Below are positions 24,875-33,228 of a stretch of 42,669 nt of DNA, one piece after another. This DNA is from Phenylobacterium zucineum (GTDB taxonomy: Bacteria > Pseudomonadota > Alphaproteobacteria > Caulobacterales > Caulobacteraceae): contig NMUI01000013.1 in NCBI GenBank assembly GCA_002221445.1, positions 1 to 42,669 on the forward strand. Direction: 5' to 3'. Below the pieces are notes generated by a model that saw nothing but the letters and a program-made list of their open reading frames with translations, made no database searches and was not told the DNA's origin. The translations under genes and the position numbers were made by a program. Positions within the stretch are counted from its first letter, which is position 1. Each line of letters begins with the position of its first letter.

Positions 24875-24912
24875 AAAAAAAGACCCCCATAACGCGCATG
24901 GCGTCATGGGGG
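24875..24912 (-). terminator. Intrinsic terminator, end of leftward late block
   Basis: Minus-strand RNA CCCCCATGACGC-CATG-GCGTTATGGGGG (one G-U), then TC and T7. Confidence 0.85.
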
Positions 24913-24930
24913 CAAGTCGGGCACCGAACC

Positions 24931-25209
24931 TCAGGGCTTCAAGCCATTACCGGGTTGCCGTTCGAGGTATGACCGAATGGCAGTCAGCTCCTGAGCTGTT
25001 GAGCGTTGGTTGGCTCTGATCTCAATCAGAATGTCATGATCCGATTTTTGATCCTGCTGAGCCTTCTCGATCATCATGAGACGTTGCTCAAAGAGACGAT
25101 CATTGGACTTCAGGTCGCCATACGCCAACGCTAAAGTGATAACATACACGATCCCGGGAATAACCCATCCCACGATCTTTTCGGGTTTAATCCACGTCGG
25201 CGTGGTCAT
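24931..25209 (-). CDS. Small single-TM coiled-coil protein (holin/XhlA-like candidate)
   Basis: IVGWVIPGIVYVITLALAYG followed by helical charged region; in lysis cassette. Confidence 0.6.
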   Translation of the reverse strand: MTTPTWIKPEKIVGWVIPGIVYVITLALAYGDLKSNDRLFEQRLMMIEKAQQDQKSDHDILIEIRANQRSTAQELTAIRSYLERQPGNGLKP

Positions 25210-25212
25210 AAT

Positions 25213-25494
25213 TCAGCCCCCTTTCTTTCTGCAGGCTCTTGCTTGGTCACGTCCCTTGATCCAGTCATCAATGACAAAGTTAAGGGGACTATCATTGGGC
25301 AAAGCGGATGCAGCATCCGCGATGCGCGATTGCGTGGCCTTATCCACAGGCGTAACCTGTGGGCAGCCAACCACCTTCGGCGTCAGTGTTGCCTTAGGCG
25401 GTGCCGTCGCGCAACCGGTCAAGGTTGTGCTGACGATCAGCAGGACGAGAGGCAATACCGCCGATCTCGTCTGCTCGTTGTGCGGCGTCCTCAT
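25213..25494 (-). CDS. Outer-membrane spanin (Rz1-like lipoprotein)
   Basis: MRTPHNEQTRSAVLPLVLLIVSTTLTGCATAPP lipobox; overlaps the next gene out of frame. Confidence 0.75.
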   Translation of the reverse strand: MRTPHNEQTRSAVLPLVLLIVSTTLTGCATAPPKATLTPKVVGCPQVTPVDKATQSRIADAASALPNDSPLNFVIDDWIKGRDQARACRKKGG

Positions 25495-25633
25495 AATCGG
25501 CGGCCTCCTGTTCTTTGCGTCCGAGTTCCCGGGACGTTTTCTGAGCGTCCTGGTCCCGGCGCCATTGCAGGAAAGCATCGCCGAACGCCTTGAGGATTGC
25601 CGGGAGGATCACCTTCAGGAGTTCGGCGAGCAT
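25394..25633 (-). CDS. Inner-membrane spanin (Rz-like)
   Basis: MLAELLKVILPAILKAFGDAFLQW hydrophobic N-terminus plus charged coiled coil; partner overlaps out of frame. Confidence 0.65.
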   Translation of the reverse strand: MLAELLKVILPAILKAFGDAFLQWRRDQDAQKTSRELGRKEQEAADYEDAAQRADEIGGIASRPADRQHNLDRLRDGTA

Positions 25634-25634
25634 G

Positions 25635-26102
25635 TTAGCCCTCCGTCGAGGACTGAGCACCCAGCGAGGCTGCGGGCTCGAGCTTCACACGCGCAAGGAT
25701 GCGCTGCTTGATGCCATCGGGACCACCGAGCCAATCAACGATCCACTTGGGACCGTTCTGGATCGCGTAGTTGGCGGCCTCTGCCACAACGGCGTTGCCG
25801 ACGTTGACGGACAGCACCTTGTCATGCTCCGCGTCCTTCACGGCGTTGATGCCGTAGGACACAGCACGAGTGAGCAGCTGTTCGACCTGCAGCGTCTTGA
25901 CGAAGTCCGCAATGGGCTTCGGCAACACTGCGAGCAGTCGTGCGACGAGCGCCAGCAGCACGGGAACGAGCACGGCGGACAGGATGCCGGAAGCATCGCT
26001 GATCCACGATCCCACCGGAATGTTGATCGCCGTGCCGTCGGCAGCGAATGCAGCGACCGGCATGAGCACGAGCGCCGCAAGGAAGTAGAGGAAGGTCTTC
26101 AT
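25635..26102 (-). CDS. Membrane protein, holin-like candidate
   Basis: Hydrophobic N-terminus (signal-like) and second TM (ILSAVLVPVLLALVARLLAVL). Confidence 0.6.
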   Translation of the reverse strand: MKTFLYFLAALVLMPVAAFAADGTAINIPVGSWISDASGILSAVLVPVLLALVARLLAVLPKPIADFVKTLQVEQLLTRAVSYGINAVKDAEHDKVLSVNVGNAVVAEAANYAIQNGPKWIVDWLGGPDGIKQRILARVKLEPAASLGAQSSTEG

Positions 26103-26119
26103 GGTTCGGTTCCTTTCGA

Positions 26120-26601
26120 TTATGCCTCGGACCCAGCGTCCTTGGCGGTTGACACAGCCAACACCGTCGGCTGATTGGTGGGAAGGGGCACGTCCTTCGG
26201 CCAGGTATAGGAGTTGATGATCGAACGCGGGAAGCGAACGATGCTCACCGCATCACCCTGATTGCCGCCGAGACCATAGACATAGTCCTTGTCCCAGCCG
26301 ACGCAGAAGAACACGTGGCCGCCGCCGTTGCGAGTCTTCGTCACAACAGCGCCGAGCGCGGGCCCCTTCAGTTTCTGCCCCCATTTGGCGTAGTCGAGCG
26401 CCCACAGGGTACCGGTGCCTTTGATGCCGGCAAGGTTCAACACCGCGCCGACGAATGCCGCGCACCACGGCACCGCATCATGCTTGACTTCCGGATGGCC
26501 GGCGAGCTTGTAGAAGCCACCACAATCGGGTTGTCAGCGTCATCCTTACCTTCTTTCGTCCCGAGGTAGGTTCGGGCAACAGTGATCCATTTCGGTTCCA
26601 T
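26120..26601 (-). CDS. TIGR02594-like/CHAP-type endolysin, apparent one-nt frame disruption
   Basis: MEPKWITVARTYLGTKEGKDDADNPIVV then, in -1 frame, GFYKLAGHPEVKHDAVPWCAAFVGAVLNLAG...NGGGHVFFCVGWD. Confidence 0.75.
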
Positions 26602-26610
26602 GTCATCTCC

Positions 26611-27315
26611 TTAAACCTGCGGTCCGGCAAACCGCAGAACGTGCAATGCCACCCTCACCTTGCCGCCGGTGAAGTTACCGCCCGCTGCGGTAATCAAGAT
26701 GGGCGTATCAGCATAGAACGCAGTCGGACCGATGACGCCGACATTGTTCGAGCCGAGCGCGATGCCGAGACCCGAGCCGAATTGGCCCGCGTTGCCCGAC
26801 ACGCCCACCGAGTACGATGTTGCACCGGTGATTGCCAGGGTGGTGCGCGATGACACCGCCATGACAATATCGCGGTTGCGGATTTGAGCTGTGGAAGAGG
26901 AAGTCGTCGCGCCGCTGAGCGTGATCTCCTGTTCTTCCAAAGCCCAGTATGTGGCAGCACCGTTCGCCGTGGAAATCTCGAAAGGCTTCCAGTTGTTATA
27001 GTACGGATCGAAGGCATACATCTGCTGAGTGGCTCGGACGTAAACCTCCCATCCCACACGGGCGGGATAGAAGTTCCATGCGCCGTCTTGATAGGCGGCC
27101 ACGTTTGTATCCTTGCCGACCCAGGCTCCGGTTCCTCCGGTCGCAACAATGTACCGGTCACCGTCGGCCGGAGAGCCCGGAGGCGTTGCCTGGATCGCCA
27201 AGACCGTGATGTTCACCAGCGCGTCGAGCTTCCTGAGCGCGTCATTATGCGTGACGTGCTTTTGGGACTGGTTCTGATCCAGATAGGGCAGGATCAAGTT
27301 CGGTGAATTAGCCAT
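26611..27315 (-). CDS. DUF2793 tail-associated protein
   Basis: LPYLDQNQSQKHVTHNDALRKLDALVN...PPGSPADGDRYIV. Confidence 0.88.
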   Translation of the reverse strand: MANSPNLILPYLDQNQSQKHVTHNDALRKLDALVNITVLAIQATPPGSPADGDRYIVATGGTGAWVGKDTNVAAYQDGAWNFYPARVGWEVYVRATQQMYAFDPYYNNWKPFEISTANGAATYWALEEQEITLSGATTSSSTAQIRNRDIVMAVSSRTTLAITGATSYSVGVSGNAGQFGSGLGIALGSNNVGVIGPTAFYADTPILITAAGGNFTGGKVRVALHVLRFAGPQV

Positions 27316-30300
27316 AGAGTGTTATCCTTCTTCCAATGCCACGGCCCACGGATGCCGACAGCTGATAGACGATGACGTCCAGCGTGGTCTGGTTGGCCCC
27401 GAAGTCGGTGACTTGCTGAGCCGAGGTGTAGGTGAAGGTGGGCGTTGTCGAGGACACAGTACGCTTGACTGTGGAACCAGACATAATGTCCACCTGGTAG
27501 CTTTCGGTCTCCTCGTTCAGCGGAACGTCCGGGCTTTCCCAGCTGTCGCCGTTGAACCGAGTGCGCCGCTTCCACGTCACGGTCCAGTCGTTGCTCGTAG
27601 CCCGAACGCCCTTCACGTCAGTCGGTGAGAAGGGCTTCAATCCGCGAGCGGTGAAGGTCTTCGTCACCTGCTGCCAGGTGTAGTGCGTCGGGTTGTAGGG
27701 CGAAGGACCATAAGACAACGTGGCCGGCAATCGAACGCGGGAGAACTCCATCGGGAGGTAGGTGTTCACCGTATTCAACAAGACCACGTGTGCTCCTGCC
27801 GGGATCGGGTTGCCGATGTTGTCTTCGGTACCCTGTTGACCTCGGAGAAGCTTCGTCAAGACGTATTGCTTGGCACCGGTCAGTGTCGCATTCACGAACT
27901 GAACGATCTCCCAGCCGTCTGTGGAAGCGTTGTAGATGGCGAGCGCATTGGTTCCACCCAACACGTCGAACTCTGCGGCACTGCTCAGCGTCATCGTGCT
28001 CCCGAACAATTCGAGGTAGATGCTGTTGGCGTTATCCCACAGGCCCACAGGACCAGAGTACAACGGAGACAACAAGCGCCCGATTGTCGAGCTGCCCGAG
28101 ATGTTGGCGATGGGCGAGAAGGTCAAATCACTCTGCTGAATGTCGACCGTCACGCTTCCGGGCCACGGGTTCTGATACGCTGCCAGTCGTGGTGCCCAAG
28201 GATAAGTCTCCTGACCGTTGAACAACGGCAGGTCCATGAGCTCAACAACTGACTGACCATAGACCGGAGTGAACTGAGGACGTGAAGCGGAGTTCGATCC
28301 CACGAAGCCTCGATAGATGCTCGGGTCATGAGCATTCGATCCCGCAGAACGAACGTAGCCGGTTCCCAGTTCCTTGACTCGAGTGTTGATTGCGCGGCCG
28401 GACAGCGTGATGCTGATAAGGTCGCCGGGATCAACGCCGATCATCGAGGGCGGCAGCATGAGGTCGATTTTCTCACGAGCAATCCAAGCCTCCTGCATCG
28501 ACACGTCCGCAATACCCTTGGCATAGTCGCCTTTGAGGATTAGCGGAAGCCCCACGGTGTCAGTGCGAAGTGCGCCACCCACAACCTTGGTGCCGTTGAC
28601 GGACGCCACGTTGTAGTCTCGTTCTTCGTCAATAAAGTTCACCGTGATGGCTCGAGGCAGGTCTGTTTCCTGCGCTCGCGTCATCATGTAGCCCTGGGGG
28701 TTCTCGCTCGTAGCCACCAGCTTGTCAATGTCGATGGTCACCGCATCCGGGTTGGAGCGAAGACCGAATTTGACAACGCCTTCTGACTCCCATGCGTCGA
28801 ACATATAAGCTTGCATGAGCGACTGAAGCATTGAGCGGACCGGCGACAAGTCCTCGACCAAGAAGCCTCGGACCGTGCCGTCGGTATCCGCCAACCCGGT
28901 GACGTTCGGAGTGACGCCGACCAGCCCACACAGCTCACTGACAAGGCGGCCGAGCGGGATAATCCCGATACGCCCGTTGAGCCAGTGCCCGAGGTTGTAG
29001 TTGTCAGTGTCGCTCCACACGTCATTACGAGACGGGAACTCCGGATACGTGCGAACGTCCCAAGCCCACACCTGCATTCGATTGAGCGGGATCATCGGGG
29101 CACCGTAGACCGAGCTCGTCGGGTTGTTCGTCCCGCTGGCCCAGAAAGCACAGGTGGCTTCGATATACGCCCGCTGGATTGCATCATCACGGACGCCCGT
29201 CGAGTAGTAGGGCTTCGAGCTCTCGACCGATTTGGGATCAACGAACACGTTGGGCTGGTTCGTTCCCTTGTCGATTGCCGGACACCCAAACTCGGTAAAC
29301 CAAATGGGCTTCGACTGAGCAGTCCACGCCGTCGGTGATCCCGATTGCGTTCCGCCCGGTCGATTGTAGTGAGCGTTGAGCCACCAGTTCTTTATGTCCT
29401 TCTGACGAAACACCCACGGCTTGCCGTATGCGCCATCCGTGATCGCTGTCCGTGTCTGGCTGTCGCGGTTCGCTTGGCTGGTATAGTACCAGTCATAGTA
29501 CTCGCCCGCGGCCATGTTCGCTTTCAGGTAGTTCTGGTCCTTGATGCTCGTCCAACCGGCGAGCGCGTCAAGGTGAGTACTTCCCGTCCGCCAGTCAGAA
29601 CACGGCAGATAGTTGTCAATCCCAATGAAGTCGACGTTGCTCGAGGACCAAAGCGGATCGAGGTTGAAGTAGACGTCATTGGTCCCGTCGCTCGGACGAT
29701 AGCTGTGGTATTCAGACCAGTCGGCGGCGTAACCCACCTTGCAGCCGGAGCCCACAATCGCCTTCACGTCGGCGGCCAAGGTGACAAGTGCGTTGACGAA
29801 TGGGAAGTTGCTTGCGCTGTCACGAACCTTGGTAAGCCCCAGCAGCTCTGACGAGATGCAGAACGCATCAACGCCACCAGCAGCAACGCAGAGCTTCGCA
29901 TAGTGGAGGATCATGCGGCGAAGCGTCCACTCGTTCGGCCCAGTGTAGGGAATGGTGACTCCGTTCCATGCACCGAAATTGCCCGCCACCGCGGTGCCGA
30001 CGATGTTGGCAATCTGGGTTGCCGCGGTCGCCGTCTTGTCCACAGTGCCAGCGACACCCGGAGCCGGATGGCAAGTGATACGCCCGCGCCACGGGAATGC
30101 ACCTTGCTCAGTGCCGCCGTAGGGATCGGGCTTGCCGTTGCCCGCAAGAATTTCCATCAGGATGAACGGATAGAAGATGACTTGCTTGCCCCGAGCCTTC
30201 AATTCCTGAATGGCCTCGAAGATTGTCACGTCGGCGGGAGTGCCACCGTAGACTGCTCGACCCGCTGAGTCCAGAGACACCGCGGTCGATGATGCGCGGG

Positions 30301-31255
30301 GAACACCGCTCACCCACCAATCTGTGGGCAAGACCTTCTTGGCGATGAACTCAGTCTTGGGCTTGATTTGACAGACACCAGCTCGCAAGTCGTCACCCAT
30401 CCAAGCACACACCAGGGAGATGGTGTTGGCATTCGGGAGAAGCGACGTCTGGTCATCGAGCGAGGCCTTGAGCGCAGGCATGCCTCGACCGGTATGGACG
30501 TTCTCCGTGATCGAATTGCCGTAGCCGTCATCTCGCACATACGAACGAGAGCCATAAATGAACTCGCCGGAGCCCGGGATCAAGCACAGGCCTTTGACGC
30601 ATTGCTCGAGGTCTGTGGACTGAGGGCTCGTGATGGGCTTGATAAGCTCGACGGTGATCTGAGGAATGCGATTGCCGAACTTCGTCAGGTCCATCTCCTC
30701 GAAGACCAAATAGCACAGGCCACGGTAAGCGGGAGTCTTGCCTGATCCTTCGACGGCTTCAATCTTCGAGTCGGGGTTTTGCGTCTGGCTCCCAGGATAC
30801 ATGCGGATGGTATATTTGGTTGTGTCGAGCAACGTCCCGTCTGCCCATATGCGCCCGAGCTGAGCAACCGGTCCCTCACACAAGCCAATGGCGAACGAGC
30901 AGTAGTAGGTGTAGGTGGTCGTGGTGACAACGGTGCCACCGCCCCCACCACCGCCGCCTTTACCACCGCCGCCTTGACGCTGAGACGTGGTGGTGATGAC
31001 TTCGCGGTATTTCGTCTGCCAAATGATTTGCCCGCCCATGCGAGCGCGGCCCCAGATGCGACGAATGGCAGTTCCTTCAGCGGAGCTGGTAACCTGAAAC
31101 TCGGTGAGGCGAGAACCCTCCTGCGAAATGTGCTGAGTGGGTGTCAGCATGTTGGAGATGGTGCGGTCAATCACCGCGCCGGCCAACGCCCCGAGCACCT
31201 GGCCGAAGCCGGGGAGGATCATGTTACCGACCATTGAAAGAACAAGAGTAGCCAT
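27308..31255 (-). CDS. GTA g15-like host-specificity/baseplate megatron (TIM-barrel)
   Basis: About 1315 aa; GGGGKGGGGGGGG loop, WFTEFGCPAIDKGTNQPNVF TIM-barrel-like segment, C-terminal FN3-like region. Confidence 0.93.
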   Translation of the reverse strand: MATLVLSMVGNMILPGFGQVLGALAGAVIDRTISNMLTPTQHISQEGSRLTEFQVTSSAEGTAIRRIWGRARMGGQIIWQTKYREVITTTSQRQGGGGKGGGGGGGGTVVTTTTYTYYCSFAIGLCEGPVAQLGRIWADGTLLDTTKYTIRMYPGSQTQNPDSKIEAVEGSGKTPAYRGLCYLVFEEMDLTKFGNRIPQITVELIKPITSPQSTDLEQCVKGLCLIPGSGEFIYGSRSYVRDDGYGNSITENVHTGRGMPALKASLDDQTSLLPNANTISLVCAWMGDDLRAGVCQIKPKTEFIAKKVLPTDWWVSGVPRASSTAVSLDSAGRAVYGGTPADVTIFEAIQELKARGKQVIFYPFILMEILAGNGKPDPYGGTEQGAFPWRGRITCHPAPGVAGTVDKTATAATQIANIVGTAVAGNFGAWNGVTIPYTGPNEWTLRRMILHYAKLCVAAGGVDAFCISSELLGLTKVRDSASNFPFVNALVTLAADVKAIVGSGCKVGYAADWSEYHSYRPSDGTNDVYFNLDPLWSSSNVDFIGIDNYLPCSDWRTGSTHLDALAGWTSIKDQNYLKANMAAGEYYDWYYTSQANRDSQTRTAITDGAYGKPWVFRQKDIKNWWLNAHYNRPGGTQSGSPTAWTAQSKPIWFTEFGCPAIDKGTNQPNVFVDPKSVESSKPYYSTGVRDDAIQRAYIEATCAFWASGTNNPTSSVYGAPMIPLNRMQVWAWDVRTYPEFPSRNDVWSDTDNYNLGHWLNGRIGIIPLGRLVSELCGLVGVTPNVTGLADTDGTVRGFLVEDLSPVRSMLQSLMQAYMFDAWESEGVVKFGLRSNPDAVTIDIDKLVATSENPQGYMMTRAQETDLPRAITVNFIDEERDYNVASVNGTKVVGGALRTDTVGLPLILKGDYAKGIADVSMQEAWIAREKIDLMLPPSMIGVDPGDLISITLSGRAINTRVKELGTGYVRSAGSNAHDPSIYRGFVGSNSASRPQFTPVYGQSVVELMDLPLFNGQETYPWAPRLAAYQNPWPGSVTVDIQQSDLTFSPIANISGSSTIGRLLSPLYSGPVGLWDNANSIYLELFGSTMTLSSAAEFDVLGGTNALAIYNASTDGWEIVQFVNATLTGAKQYVLTKLLRGQQGTEDNIGNPIPAGAHVVLLNTVNTYLPMEFSRVRLPATLSYGPSPYNPTHYTWQQVTKTFTARGLKPFSPTDVKGVRATSNDWTVTWKRRTRFNGDSWESPDVPLNEETESYQVDIMSGSTVKRTVSSTTPTFTYTSAQQVTDFGANQTTLDVIVYQLSASVGRGIGRRITLYG

Positions 31256-31257
31256 CT

Positions 31258-31689
31258 TCAGTCCTCGATCCAAGGATATTTGAAAGTTCCAACGCAGCGA
31301 TTTTGCCACCACGATCCGACATGGCTCTCGACAACGCCGTGGTTGTCATAGGAGTGGATCATGCGGTTATCGTCGCTGATGATTGCGCAGTGCTTCGCCG
31401 GGCTGTCATCGCTCATGCGAAAGATCATCACGTCGCCCGGCTGGGCGCGTTCCTGGGGCACTTCGATGAGTAACCGGCGAGCGGCCTCCAGCAACGTCTC
31501 AGCACCGCCGGCCTCGGCCCAGTCGGGACGATACGGGGGCGGCACCTCGGCGGGATCGTCGTTCAGCGCATTCCACACGCCACGAATGAACCCGAGGCAG
31601 TCGCAGCCTGCGCCGCGGCATGAAGCCTGATGGACATAGGGAGTGCCGAGCCAACGCCGTGCCTCCTCAACTACTGCTTCTCGTTTCAT
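31258..31689 (-). CDS. GTA g14-like NlpC/P60 tail peptidase
   Basis: MKREAVVEEARRWLGTPYVHQASCRGAGCDCLGFIRGVW. Confidence 0.92.
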   Translation of the reverse strand: MKREAVVEEARRWLGTPYVHQASCRGAGCDCLGFIRGVWNALNDDPAEVPPPYRPDWAEAGGAETLLEAARRLLIEVPQERAQPGDVMIFRMSDDSPAKHCAIISDDNRMIHSYDNHGVVESHVGSWWQNRCVGTFKYPWIED

Positions 31690-31690
31690 G

Positions 31691-32581
31691 TCACACCCAC
31701 CAATTCGGGAACAGACTGCTCCCATCCATTTGAGTAATGCCGGAATTGGCATAGCTCGTAATCTTGTCATTTCCGGGCATGAGCGGGAAGCCCTGGAAGT
31801 TGGCGAGATTGTTAAACTTGGTCAGACACGTCTTCGCGGCCTTGTCACAACCAACGCTGATTGTGAACGTATTTCCCACCGCCATATCGCTCGGCGGGGC
31901 AGTCCACAGCTCAATGACGCCGCCCGATGACTGACGCTTGACCTCGAACTTAGCGCCGTTGAGTGGGCCGGAGGTGAACGTCAACACGCCGCCCGAACAG
32001 TAGTCAGCGGCCAAGCCCGACAGGCTGCTGGCCACCAGGACGCGAGTGCTGCTGATTGACGTGATCGTGCTCGAGTATGTTGACCCAGCGAGCGCGAATT
32101 TGCACTTGGAGTCACCGAGAACCGCGTCACAGTATCGTTGGAACGAACGGCCCGTTGCCTGATTGAGCTTGGCGGAGATGGATCGGAACTCGGACTCGAA
32201 GAACGTATTGGACCGCTTGACTTCGCCAAGGTTGCCGGACATGAGGATGACATACTGAGTGGTGTCAGCCCAATTCGCCCAAAGCAGCGTCAGCGTGGCG
32301 TCATCGTATTTGCCGGAGGCAAGGTCGGTTTCGTTCAACCGGGTGCTCGACAATGCGCCTTGTAGGTTGACGTTATCGACTGACAAGCCGAGCGACTGTT
32401 TGATCTCCGACGCCGTGAACCCCGACGCCGCTTCGTAAAGCAACCCGGCCACAGTCAGGTTGCGGTCATGTTCTGTGAAGCCGTAGGTCACGCCGTCCTT
32501 GCGGTCCACACGCCAGCAGAGCGCCATCGTGGTGGCACCCGTTTGCAGGTGAGTGTTCAATGCGGAGTTGAGGTTCTTCAT
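31691..32581 (-). CDS. GTA g13-like hub protein (DUF2163)
   Basis: ALCWRVDRKDGVTYGFTEHDRNLTVAGLLYEAASGFTASEIKQSLGLSVDN. Confidence 0.93.
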   Translation of the reverse strand: MKNLNSALNTHLQTGATTMALCWRVDRKDGVTYGFTEHDRNLTVAGLLYEAASGFTASEIKQSLGLSVDNVNLQGALSSTRLNETDLASGKYDDATLTLLWANWADTTQYVILMSGNLGEVKRSNTFFESEFRSISAKLNQATGRSFQRYCDAVLGDSKCKFALAGSTYSSTITSISSTRVLVASSLSGLAADYCSGGVLTFTSGPLNGAKFEVKRQSSGGVIELWTAPPSDMAVGNTFTISVGCDKAAKTCLTKFNNLANFQGFPLMPGNDKITSYANSGITQMDGSSLFPNWWV

Positions 32582-32585
32582 GGCG

Positions 32586-33227
32586 TCACATCTTCAATTC
32601 GATGACAGGAATGTTGGGAATTTCCCCGGCTTCGAAGTTGGTGAGGTCCACCTCGAGATAGTCGGTATCGAAACGGACCGGCACGTCGAACTCGAAGCCA
32701 GCAGTGACGGCGGTGCCATTGGCCGGGATCGAGCCGGCGAGGAAGGTCACAATGCCCGTTGTGGTGTCGACCGTGAAGTTGGTACCGAGCACTTGATCGG
32801 TGCCGTTCACCGCGACTTTCACAGTTCCTCCCACAGGCTTGATGATGTTCCGAGTATACGGAGCGAATGTCGAGCCATAGGTCTTGGTCAGCTGGAACAC
32901 CGCGTTGACGCCGTTGCCGGTGCCAATCGACTGATCCTTGGACGTGACGATCCCAGTGGCGATGGATGAACGGAAGTCGAATTTGTCCTTCCATCGAAAG
33001 CCGTAGAGCTTGCCGCGCCGTTCCTCGAAGAACGCAATGACGCGCTCGAGGTCTCGCATGTTCTTGACACCGTAGCCCGCATTGTATTTGCGACGGCTGT
33101 GGTACCAAATGCTGTTGCGTTCCTCGAAGCCCGAGCGCAGCGTAGCAATATCCGTCTTACGCTCGGGACCACCTCGGGCCCCGAACGCAATATCAGTGAA
33201 GAAGCGAATTTCGTGGAATGCCGGCAT
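32586..33227 (-). CDS. GTA g12-like distal tail protein (DUF2460)
   Basis: MPAFHEIRFFTDIAFGARGGPERKTDIATLRSGFEERN. Confidence 0.93.
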   Translation of the reverse strand: MPAFHEIRFFTDIAFGARGGPERKTDIATLRSGFEERNSIWYHSRRKYNAGYGVKNMRDLERVIAFFEERRGKLYGFRWKDKFDFRSSIATGIVTSKDQSIGTGNGVNAVFQLTKTYGSTFAPYTRNIIKPVGGTVKVAVNGTDQVLGTNFTVDTTTGIVTFLAGSIPANGTAVTAGFEFDVPVRFDTDYLEVDLTNFEAGEIPNIPVIELKM

Positions 33228-33228
33228 G

